This document shows positions 17,998-25,947 of a stretch of 64,000 bases of DNA, one piece after another. Each line of letters starts with the position of its first letter. The stretch's first letter is position 1. The translations under genes and the position numbers were made by a program. Under the pieces are notes generated by a model, which was not told the DNA's origin, did not search any database, and saw only the letters and a list, made by a program, of their open reading frames with translations. Origin of the DNA: Nostoc flagelliforme FACHB-838 (GTDB taxonomy: Bacteria > Cyanobacteriota > Cyanobacteriia > Cyanobacteriales > Nostocaceae); contig NZ_JACJSI010000038.1 in the NCBI RefSeq assembly GCF_014698065.1, forward strand, positions 1-64,000. Direction: 5' to 3'.

Positions 17998-18377
17998 CCC
18001 ATGCTATCTCGTACTTCTTTGATTGTTTCAAGAGAGATTTCTTGTTTTTCTCCAGCAAACTCGTTGTCAGAGGTAAGGAACAACATACAATGACACTCTT
18101 TGCGTTCTCTCATTGGCACACAAGGACAGTTCCAATATGTAGCGTGAACCTCAGCTTCTTTATCTTCGTAGTGGCGACAGGGACATAAAGGCGCACCTAG
18201 TTCGTCTTTATGTTTAGCTAGTCCTTCAATCACAACTGCGGTAACAGAAGGTTCAGAACAGAAGTAGGTTCCAGTACGCTTGGCGTATTGTTCGGAAAAA
18301 TGCCGCATTGCCTCTAGACTTTTATCGCTGGATTTTGTGTTATGTTCTGATGTGATCATGTTGGATCGGTCGCTCAT
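17994..18377 (-). CDS. ftrC: Ferredoxin:thioredoxin reductase, catalytic (beta) chain
   Basis: 127 residues. The [4Fe-4S] catalytic subunit that passes electrons from photosystem I-reduced ferredoxin to thioredoxin. The conserved cysteines are all there: YFCSEPS, LCPCRHYEDKEAEV, NCPCVPMRERKECHCMLF. These include the active-site disulphide pair and the four cluster ligands. Homologues start near residue 7 (MITSEHN...), so the first six residues are uncertain; neither start has a strong ribosome-binding site. The variable (alpha) chain ftrV is not in the window. First gene of a two-gene operon with the DUF309 gene. Confidence 0.95.
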   Translation of the reverse strand: MSDRSNMITSEHNTKSSDKSLEAMRHFSEQYAKRTGTYFCSEPSVTAVVIEGLAKHKDELGAPLCPCRHYEDKEAEVHATYWNCPCVPMRERKECHCMLFLTSDNEFAGEKQEISLETIKEVRDSMG

Positions 18378-18603
18378 AATTTAAATATTTCTTTGCATTG
18401 TAACTCAGCCTCGCTAGAGGATTACTGGGTGTATATCCCCAACCTTACCCGCTCAAATAATTTTTCCTTTGCTCAAAGGCTAATATGTCCGGTGTGCTGG
18501 GATCAGAGAAAATCTAGGAAATCGCAAAAGCTTAACTTGTGTGGGGACTGGTGGACAAGAGGACAAGGGGAATAACCCATGCCCAATGCCCAATGTTTGC
18601 AAT

Positions 18604-19764
18604 TTATGAACGTAATGTTTTTTGTAGCTGGGGTTGTAGTGGGCGATCGCTCTGCAAAACTATACCAGGATGTTCCCAATTGATTACCTCTTGTTCTCCT
18701 GGTGAAGAAATATTTGACCACAAAACCCAGCGACTGCCTTGAGGAAGAGTAGCAAGGCTCAGGGGGTTTTGAGTCAGCCAAATCAAAGGATAGCTTTTAG
18801 GAACTACTGAACTGACATCTTCTAATGCTCTGGTTGCTGCCAGGGTTTCTAAAACATAGGCATCGCCTTTGATTAAATCTGTCAATGCTGTCCATAGTTG
18901 CACCTGTAATTGCTGTTGCTGCGCATAAAAATACAGCGAGGCTGCGGCAATTACTGCTTGTTCAAAGTTTTCTTCTTCCCAATTGCTAGCACTGTCAAGG
19001 GCAATAACTATTTCTTGTCCACCTGTAACCATTTCTAACTCCCGCACCCTTAATTCTCCATAACGAGCGCTAGTCCGCCAGTGAATCAAACGGGTGGGAT
19101 CTCCTACACGATAAGGACGGAGCGATCGCACCAGCCCCGTTGTCGCTGTCTGCAACGGTCTACCACGAGGATCGCCCCTTTTGCTCTCTTCTTGCCCCAT
19201 TTCATCTACTAGGGGACAGGTAGCCAAGGGTAACACTGTGGGATAGATGATCGCTGTGGCAGCACAATCACGCTGACGGCGACACCAGAATAATCCCAAA
19301 GGCGCACCAGAACCTAGTTCAACTCTATGCCAGCGATAAATGCCCCGGCGCACAGTAGGGTGGTAATATACCCAACGGTAACTACCTTGACTAGGAATTG
19401 TCTCAATTGCCTTTTTGACTGGTTTCCCTAAGACGAAGGGCAGTATATCTTCAACTTGCAATAAACTTACAGGCTGCTGTGTCTGATTGCGGATTTCTAA
19501 CTCCACCGTTAGATCGTCGCCGGCTGATACTGGCTGCATGGGACGCCGGGTGATGGATAGACCTGTGAGCGATCGCGGCGGTAAGATGGCTGCTACACCC
19601 AAAAGGGCAAAACTGATGCCGCTAATAGCATACAGCCAACCAGCCATCGTATTGATACCTGCGCCAAAAAAACAAATAGCGGTTACTGCTAGTACCCAAC
19701 CGCCATAAGCAGGGGCACTGGCGCGGGTTTCTAACCAATTGGTGATGGATTTGATAATTTTCAT
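18604..19764 (-). CDS. DUF58 domain-containing membrane protein
   Basis: 386 residues. Two hydrophobic helices near the N-terminus (about 20-62) are followed by a beta-rich extracytoplasmic part. The DUF58 signature is at about 210-260 (RSLRPYRVGDPTRLIHWRTSARYGEL, split by position, with LRVRELE), followed by a von Willebrand A-like segment starting IVIALDSASN. DUF58 proteins usually accompany a MoxR AAA ATPase and transglutaminase-like genes. None is adjacent here. Start ATG at 19764 after an AAGAAAC. Function unknown, probably envelope-associated. Confidence 0.87.
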   Translation of the reverse strand: MKIIKSITNWLETRASAPAYGGWVLAVTAICFFGAGINTMAGWLYAISGISFALLGVAAILPPRSLTGLSITRRPMQPVSAGDDLTVELEIRNQTQQPVSLLQVEDILPFVLGKPVKKAIETIPSQGSYRWVYYHPTVRRGIYRWHRVELGSGAPLGLFWCRRQRDCAATAIIYPTVLPLATCPLVDEMGQEESKRGDPRGRPLQTATTGLVRSLRPYRVGDPTRLIHWRTSARYGELRVRELEMVTGGQEIVIALDSASNWEEENFEQAVIAAASLYFYAQQQQLQVQLWTALTDLIKGDAYVLETLAATRALEDVSSVVPKSYPLIWLTQNPLSLATLPQGSRWVLWSNISSPGEQEVINWEHPGIVLQSDRPLQPQLQKTLRS

Positions 19765-20315
19765 GTTTCTTTTTTAACCCAACACCATCTAAAATTCACA
19801 GTGTCTCAGGGGTTGCGCCTAATGTCCTTATCGAAACCGCTCTATAATTTGGTTTACGAGGTGGCGTTTGATCTGAAGCTATCGCTGCATCAATTTTTTC
19901 TCGTACATCCTCAATCTATTTAGCATCGACGCGATCGCAGTATTGATAATAAAAAAAGAATCCGACAGTAATTTTAGAATTAATTATTTATTTTTGAGAA
20001 TACAGTAAAAATAATACCTTCTGGATGATTATCTTCGATGGTAATAGTACCAGAATGGTTAAGCTGCATCTACCTTATAACCGTAGTTTCATTAAGGTAA
20101 AGCTCAGAATTTATAGCTGCGTCATAATAATATACTCTCCTAAAAAACTCCATATTTTAAAATTGACGGGTTTATTGAGATAAATGTAAATAATGATACA
20201 ACTAAATTTAAAAAATAATCATCATAGAAAATACTGATGTCCTTTAAAAATTTATAAACGAAAATATTATACGTATCTTTTTTAAATATGATTTGATTCA
20301 AGGTATCTATATATA
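19765..20315. other. Intergenic region with a histidine-kinase relic
   Basis: 551 bp without an intact gene. It contains the 3' relic at 19980-20069 and is otherwise AT-rich. The last 200 bp should contain the promoter of the large kinase gene. I see no recognisable operator. Confidence 0.5.
19980..20069 (-). pseudogene. Relic of a histidine kinase C-terminus
   Basis: 29 codons read SGTITIEDNHPEGIIFTVFS plus INN and a stop. This is the typical last strand of a HATPase domain (GG-x-I-x-I-x-x-x-x-x-x-G-T-x-F-x-V). The rest of the kinase is missing; a TAG stands directly upstream of the only Met. It lies just before the intact multi-PAS kinase gene, on the opposite strand. Confidence 0.5.
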
Positions 20316-23300
20316 ATGTTAATTAACTCTCTCAGTTCTGATAATTTACAGCTAACTATCATTCGTCATCCGTTGATTGTTAACTCTGAGACTTTGCTTT
20401 CAAATGTGATTGCACTAATCAATGAAGCGTCAGGTAATTTTGATAGCTTGCCAATCCAGAATACCAATTATTTGAATAACTCAAGTAAAGGTGTAGATAG
20501 CAACACATCTCAAGCCACCAGTTGTGTTTTAGTTATGGAAAACTCGCAGTTGGTGGGGATAATTACACAGCGAGATTTAATTAAGCTGACAGCACAAGGA
20601 AAAAATATAGAGGGTATCAGTGTTGCCCAAGTCATGACAAGGGAGTTAATAACACTGAAGCTAAGAGATTTTAAAGATGTTTTTACTGCGTTGCATTTGC
20701 TGAGGCAACATCGAATTTGCCATCTGCCTATTATCGGTGAACAAGGAGAATTAATTGGATTAGTTACTCCTAGCAGTCTGCTGGCACTTTCTATTCTCCA
20801 AGCCGAACTGTACAATTGTACACGAGTTAAACTTGTAGAACGCCAGAGAATCGAGTCAGAACTGCGATTAGAGCGTAATTTTGTTTCTACTGTTTTGAAT
20901 CTAGCAGATGCTCTGGTTATTGTACTAGATTTTCAAGGGAGAATTGTTCGCTTTAATCATACTTGCGAACAAGCGACGGGGTACACATTTGATAAAGTTA
21001 AAGGAAAATTTGTTTGGGATATGTTGCTGTTACCTGAAACAACAGAATGTATCAAAGGTATTTTTGAAAATTTAGCAGAGAGAGAATTTCCTCAACGTTA
21101 CGAAACTAGTTTACTTACTAAAGATAACGATCGCCGCTTAATCTCTTGGTCAAATAAGGTCTTACTTAATCGAAATAATCAAGTTGAGTATATCGTTTGT
21201 ACAGGTATTGACATCACCGAAAGCCGAAAAGTACAAGAGGAACTCAAGCAAACTCGCAATTTTTTGCAGTCGATGATTAATAATTTGCCTGTGGCAGTCT
21301 TTGTCAAAGATGCCAAGCTAGAAACCTTTGGGACATTCAAGCTCTGGAATCATACCTGCGAAAATATTTTTGGTATCACAGCAGAACAGGCTATTGGCAA
21401 AAAAGATTACGAATTATTTCCGAAAGAAGAAGCAGATTTTTTCCATGAAAAAGACCTAGAAACTTTTGCTAGCAGTGTACCTCAAGATATTTCTGAAGAA
21501 TATATTGATAGTCCCACTTTTGGCAGAAGAATTTTGCACACGACTAAAATTCCTTTGTATGACAAAGACCAACAACCCGAATACCTATTGTGTATTTCCG
21601 AGGACATTACAGAATACAAACGAGCAGAAAAAAATCTGCAACAAGCAAAAGAGCAATTACAAACCGTTTTAGATGCAGTACCAGGGTTTGTTTCTTGGGT
21701 AAATGATGATGGATATTATTTAGGGGTTAATCGTCATTTAGCTGAAAGTTTTAACTTGACTAGCGACGTTTTTGTTGGTCAAGAACTGGGCTTTATGGAA
21801 AACAGCCCACAATTCACAGAATTTATGCGGGAATTTTTAGATAGGCAAGATGTAGCAGATTCTAGCATTATTGATGTCAATATAAACGGCAAGACACTTA
21901 ATTATTTGCTCGTAGCTCAAAAATACCAACAAAATACAGCCGCTGTTGCAGTAGGAATTGATATTACAAAACGCAAACAAGCTGAAATAGCCTTACAAAG
22001 TTTGATAGAAAGTACAGCTTCTACAACTGGATGTGACTTTTTTCCCGCATTAGTTGAGCATATTTCTTCTACTTTAGATGTGCGTAACGCTTTGGTAACT
22101 GAGTTAATTGATGGGCAAGTTAACACGTTAGGATTTTGGTCTGATGGGCAGTTACAACCCAATATTTGCTATGACCCAAAATTAACGCCTTATGAAATTT
22201 TGCTTAAGCAAGGATTTTATTACTGTGGTTCGGGAATTCAGCAACTCTTCCCCGCTTCTGAAAGATTAACTGCTATGCAAGCGGAAAGTTTTATGGGAGT
22301 TATTTTAAGCGATGATTTTGGTCAGCCGATTGGCTCGTTATGTATTGTAGATGAAAAGCCCATACCTGACCACCAAAAATTTGAGGGAATTCTCAAAGTA
22401 TTTGCAGCTAGAGCATCTGCCGAACTACAACGCCAACGAGCGCAAGAAGCTTTACAAAAGCTCAATCAAGATTTAGAAGTTAGAGTTAAGCAACGCACTT
22501 TAGATTTACAAAAAAGTGAGGCAGAGCTTAGGGCTATTTTTCATCAAGCAGCGGTGGGAATTAAATTAGAAACTTTAGATGGTGATTTTCTGAAAGTTAA
22601 TCAAAATTTGTGTGAAGTATTAGGCTACAGTCAAGAAGAAATCCTCAAGAAAAATTTTAGAGATATCACACATTCAGATGATATCCAAGCACATCTAGAT
22701 AATTTGCAACAATTAATAGCAGGAGAGGTAGAAACATTTTCTATAGAAAAGCGATATTTACATAAAACAGGTAATATAATCTGGGTAAATTTAACAGTTT
22801 CTCTAATTCGAGATCCCCTTGGCAAACCAATTTATGTAATTGGGGTAGTTAAAGATATACGCGAACGCAAACAAGCTGAAGAAAATATTTGTAAAGCTTT
22901 AGAAAAAGAAAAAGAACTGAGTGAATTGAAATCTCGCTTCATTTCTATGACCTCCCATGAGTTCCGAACTCCCTTGGCTGTAATCACTTCCTCTGCGGGA
23001 ATATTAAAAACTTTTAGCCATAAACTAGATGAACAACAAAAGCAAAAACATCTTCAGTGCATTCAGACTTATGTTCAACATACTACTCAACTTTTAGATG
23101 ATATTTTGCTAATTAATAAGGCTGAAGCTGGAAAGTTGGCATTTGAACCAACTTCTATTAATTTAGTTGATTTCTGCCGTTCTTTGGTAGAGGAAATCCA
23201 ACTCAGTTTTCCCAACTATACTTTAGCCTTTTGCCACCTTTTCTTAGGCAATTCATCAATAGATAATTACTTTACGGCTTGTATAGACAAGAAACTTTTG

Positions 23301-23684
23301 CGACAAATACTGAGTAATTTGCTTTCAAATGCTGTCAAATACTCACCAGAGGGTAGCAATGTTCAAATTGATTTATTAATTCAAGAGAAAAGTGCAGTTT
23401 TTCTAATTAAAGATGAAGGTATTGGTATTTTACCAGAGGAACAGCAGAACTTATTTGAACCCTTCTACCGAGCTACTAATGTTGGTAATACGCCAGGAAC
23501 TGGATTAGGCTTGGCAATAGTCAACAATTGTATAGACCTTCATAAAGGAAGAATTATCTTCGCTAGTCAGGTCGGAGTCGGTACGACATTTAGAGTGGAA
23601 CTACCACTAATTACAAGCAATGCCCTCAATGAAAAAGATTTTATAGCAGCTCCATTTACTTCGTCTAATGATGCTTTTGAATGA
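20316..23684 (+). CDS. CBS/multi-PAS/GAF sensor histidine kinase
   Basis: 1122 residues, apparently soluble. Order: tandem CBS (about 10-165; VGIITQRDLIKL, VMTRELITL), short coil, three PAS domains (about 185-310, 311-440, 440-560; each ends in a DITE/DITK-type PAC), a GAF-like domain (about 560-715), a coil (EVRVKQRTLDLQKSEAEL), a fourth PAS (about 738-865), then HisKA with SMTSHEFRTPL (phospho-His at 881) and HATPase (NLLSNAVKYS, DEGIGI, GTGLGLAIV). The CBS pair may sense adenylates and the PAS/GAF domains ligands or redox, but no cofactor-binding residue is obvious. No REC domain is present. The REC-kinase 227 bp downstream is a likely partner. Confidence 0.9.
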   Translation: MLINSLSSDNLQLTIIRHPLIVNSETLLSNVIALINEASGNFDSLPIQNTNYLNNSSKGVDSNTSQATSCVLVMENSQLVGIITQRDLIKLTAQGKNIEGISVAQVMTRELITLKLRDFKDVFTALHLLRQHRICHLPIIGEQGELIGLVTPSSLLALSILQAELYNCTRVKLVERQRIESELRLERNFVSTVLNLADALVIVLDFQGRIVRFNHTCEQATGYTFDKVKGKFVWDMLLLPETTECIKGIFENLAEREFPQRYETSLLTKDNDRRLISWSNKVLLNRNNQVEYIVCTGIDITESRKVQEELKQTRNFLQSMINNLPVAVFVKDAKLETFGTFKLWNHTCENIFGITAEQAIGKKDYELFPKEEADFFHEKDLETFASSVPQDISEEYIDSPTFGRRILHTTKIPLYDKDQQPEYLLCISEDITEYKRAEKNLQQAKEQLQTVLDAVPGFVSWVNDDGYYLGVNRHLAESFNLTSDVFVGQELGFMENSPQFTEFMREFLDRQDVADSSIIDVNINGKTLNYLLVAQKYQQNTAAVAVGIDITKRKQAEIALQSLIESTASTTGCDFFPALVEHISSTLDVRNALVTELIDGQVNTLGFWSDGQLQPNICYDPKLTPYEILLKQGFYYCGSGIQQLFPASERLTAMQAESFMGVILSDDFGQPIGSLCIVDEKPIPDHQKFEGILKVFAARASAELQRQRAQEALQKLNQDLEVRVKQRTLDLQKSEAELRAIFHQAAVGIKLETLDGDFLKVNQNLCEVLGYSQEEILKKNFRDITHSDDIQAHLDNLQQLIAGEVETFSIEKRYLHKTGNIIWVNLTVSLIRDPLGKPIYVIGVVKDIRERKQAEENICKALEKEKELSELKSRFISMTSHEFRTPLAVITSSAGILKTFSHKLDEQQKQKHLQCIQTYVQHTTQLLDDILLINKAEAGKLAFEPTSINLVDFCRSLVEEIQLSFPNYTLAFCHLFLGNSSIDNYFTACIDKKLLRQILSNLLSNAVKYSPEGSNVQIDLLIQEKSAVFLIKDEGIGILPEEQQNLFEPFYRATNVGNTPGTGLGLAIVNNCIDLHKGRIIFASQVGVGTTFRVELPLITSNALNEKDFIAAPFTSSNDAFE

Positions 23685-23685
23685 A

Positions 23686-23790
23686 ATGAAAAATTTACAA
23701 ACATTACTAACCCCGGAGAATGCCAAGGTTATGCAAAACTTTAATTTACTGGAGCAAATAATGGATTATATTGTAATATTTCAGTACTAA
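23686..23790 (+). CDS. Possible 34-residue peptide between the two kinase genes
   Basis: ATG at 23686, two bases after the kinase stop, to TAA at 23790. It encodes MKNLQTLLTPENAKVMQNFN and LLEQIMDYIVIFQY. An amphipathic, helical-looking peptide with no known motif. No strong ribosome-binding site, but the position directly behind the kinase stop would allow translational coupling. It may equally be a relic or chance. Confidence 0.25.
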   Translation: MKNLQTLLTPENAKVMQNFNLLEQIMDYIVIFQY

Positions 23791-23911
23791 TACTTATAAC
23801 AAAGATACGATTTTACGATATTATTGAAAGTTAAATTTTCTTGTTGAGCAAGATAAGCTTTATATGGATGCTATATCATGCTAAACCAATAAAACTAATT
23901 AATAATCGTCG

Positions 23912-25003
23912 ATGAACACAATTTTAATCATAGAAGACGAACCTCAAGTAAGGGAAAACATTCAGGAAATTTTACAACTTTCCGATTTTGAAACTTTGAT
24001 AGCTGTAAACGGTAAAATTGGATTAGAAATTGCTCAGTCAAAGTTACCAGATTTAATTATCTGTGACATTATGATGCCTGAATTAGATGGCTATAGTGTG
24101 TTGTCTGCTCTGCGTCAAAATGAAGCGACTACCAATATTCCTTTAATATTTGTTACTGCTAAAGCAGAGCGTTCAGATTTTCGTCAGGGGATGGATTTTG
24201 GGGCTGATGATTATTTGACTAAACCATTTACTCCTGAAGAATTACTGAGTGCGATCGCTTCTCGTCTTGAAAAACACGCTTTAGTTGAGCGGAAAGCTCA
24301 AGCCAAGCTAGACGAACTCAGAATGAATATTGCTCACTCATTACCTCACGAGCTAAATACTCCTTTAAATGGTATTCTCGGTATGTCACAGTTGTTAATA
24401 GAAAATTGTGATCTAATGTCTGGCTCTGATGAAGCCGAAATTGCAGAATTAATTTATACATCTGCCAATCGCTTGAATGCATTAGTTCAAAGGTTTTTAT
24501 TATACAGTAATCTGGAATTAATTGCTAAAGATACTGACAAAATTCGTCAAATCCAAGAAAAAAAAGATAAATGTTTTGCTGAAAAAATTATTTGTGAAGT
24601 CGCTCTCAAAAAAGCTACAGAAAACTGTAGACAAAAAGATTTAAAGCTAGATATCCAAGAATCTTCAGTACAACTATCAGAAGATAACTTTAGTATTCTT
24701 GTTGAAGAATTACTAGATAATTCTTTTAAATTTTCTTTATCAAATAACGAAGTTCAAGTTAAGAGTAAGGTAGAAGGTAATAAATTTAATTTATATGTAA
24801 TTGACAATGGTAAAGGGATGACAATTGAAGAGATTGGTAAAATTGGAGCTTTTGTACAATTTAATCGAAAGTTATGGGAACAACAAGGCTCTGGCTTAGG
24901 GCTAGCTATTGTTCAGCATATAGTTAAATTATATGGTGGTGAATTTACAATCAATAGCATTCCTCAAAAAGGTACTATTGTAAGTGTTTGTTTATCTTGC
25001 TAA
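23912..25003 (+). CDS. Response regulator fused to a histidine kinase
   Basis: 363 residues. The N-terminal REC domain (about 3-120) has the acidic pair (EDE at 8-10), phospho-Asp D52 in IICDIMMPELDG, Thr in FVTAKAE and Lys in YLTKPF. After a coil comes HisKA with HSLPHELNTPLNGILG (phospho-His at 146), then a HATPase domain (NSFKFSLSNN, IDNGKGM, GSGLGLAIVQH). This REC-HK architecture fits a relay component that takes phosphate from the upstream multi-PAS kinase and passes it on. No output domain is encoded, so the final target is elsewhere. Same strand as the kinase, 227 bp apart. Confidence 0.88.
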   Translation: MNTILIIEDEPQVRENIQEILQLSDFETLIAVNGKIGLEIAQSKLPDLIICDIMMPELDGYSVLSALRQNEATTNIPLIFVTAKAERSDFRQGMDFGADDYLTKPFTPEELLSAIASRLEKHALVERKAQAKLDELRMNIAHSLPHELNTPLNGILGMSQLLIENCDLMSGSDEAEIAELIYTSANRLNALVQRFLLYSNLELIAKDTDKIRQIQEKKDKCFAEKIICEVALKKATENCRQKDLKLDIQESSVQLSEDNFSILVEELLDNSFKFSLSNNEVQVKSKVEGNKFNLYVIDNGKGMTIEEIGKIGAFVQFNRKLWEQQGSGLGLAIVQHIVKLYGGEFTINSIPQKGTIVSVCLSC

Positions 25004-25126
25004 TAATCTGGCAAGTTTCAATTGAGCAGCAATTAAGCTCGTAGTCAGGACTTTTGCTAAAGTGCTTACTACAAATTATCAAAACTAATTTGACAAAGTA
25101 CTAGGATATGTTTGCAAACATCAGTG

Positions 25127-25255
25127 ATATCATGTTCGACTTAATACTTATGTCATTGCGAGCGTAGCGCGGCAATCCCAAACCTTTGCGATTGCTTCAT
25201 TCCACTTCGTTGCATTCGCAATGACATATTATAAGTGATTTGTCGAACATGATAT
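25127..25255. repeat. 129-bp MITE-like element, copy A
   Basis: Terminal inverted repeats ATATCATGTTCGAC and GTCGAACATGATAT bound a 129-bp sequence with a long imperfect internal palindrome (TATGTCATTGCGAGC ... CATTCGCAATGACATA). Copy B at 60883-61011 is exactly the same length, inverted, and differs at only about two positions by eye. Non-coding. It lies downstream of the REC-kinase gene. The rest of the 25004-25408 gap shows no gene. Confidence 0.85.
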
Positions 25256-25408
25256 GAAGTAACAATTCAAAATTAAAAATTAATTATCCCCGAACTTTCC
25301 GATTAAACTTCGCTATCGCTGATTTAATTAGTTCGGGGAGTGTCAAACCAGAATACTCCCTAATGTAATAAGCTTCTCCCTGCGGCTTAAACTGATCAAA
25401 TCACTACA

Positions 25409-25747
25409 TTAGAGTTCAATTAACTTGAAGCCCCAAGGTTTGAGAGCCGCTAGAGCTAGTTCTGTATCTACACCTTCATAAGCCTCCCATTCCAAGGGGT
25501 GTTCTTTAGGATGTCCATCGCCGACATTACCTGCAACTTTGATTATCGGACAGTTTGCGATGCGATCGCGCTCCAACCCTTTGGGAATTGCTAGTTGGAT
25601 TTTGTGACCGACAAACTTCGCTGTACTTTCATTAGCTACAGATTCACGGATTAAACAAATATCACCAGCAGTCCCCCAAGTAGTTTGGTAAATGTGGAGG
25701 AACGATATATAAGTTGCTGGTTTGATGGATCTTTTTAGAACGTGCAT
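25409..25747 (-). CDS. Conserved hypothetical protein (112 residues)
   Basis: A soluble protein of 112 residues: MHVLKRSIKPATYISFLHIY, then an Ile/Gly-rich middle (AKFVGHKIQLAIPKGLERD) and VAGNVGDGHPKEHPLEWEAYE near the C-terminus. No signal, membrane segment or catalytic motif recognised. AAGGA 9 bases before the ATG supports the start. It lies between the 129-bp element and the CRP/AAA fusion gene, on the minus strand. Function unknown. Confidence 0.6.
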   Translation of the reverse strand: MHVLKRSIKPATYISFLHIYQTTWGTAGDICLIRESVANESTAKFVGHKIQLAIPKGLERDRIANCPIIKVAGNVGDGHPKEHPLEWEAYEGVDTELALAALKPWGFKLIEL

Positions 25748-25947
25748 TATCTGTAATCCTTACACTATGAGTGAAAAATCATATAAGTATTTTCTATCAC
25801 GTTCGTAGGGAAGAAGAATGTTTTTAACTCACTTTTTGCACCAAGCCCAGGCGATTTATAACGATTCTCATTTGAATGAGGTATACGCGTAATAGGGACG
25901 TACAGCTATGCTAACCTACTATGATAATCGCCTTGGGAAATTTTAGC

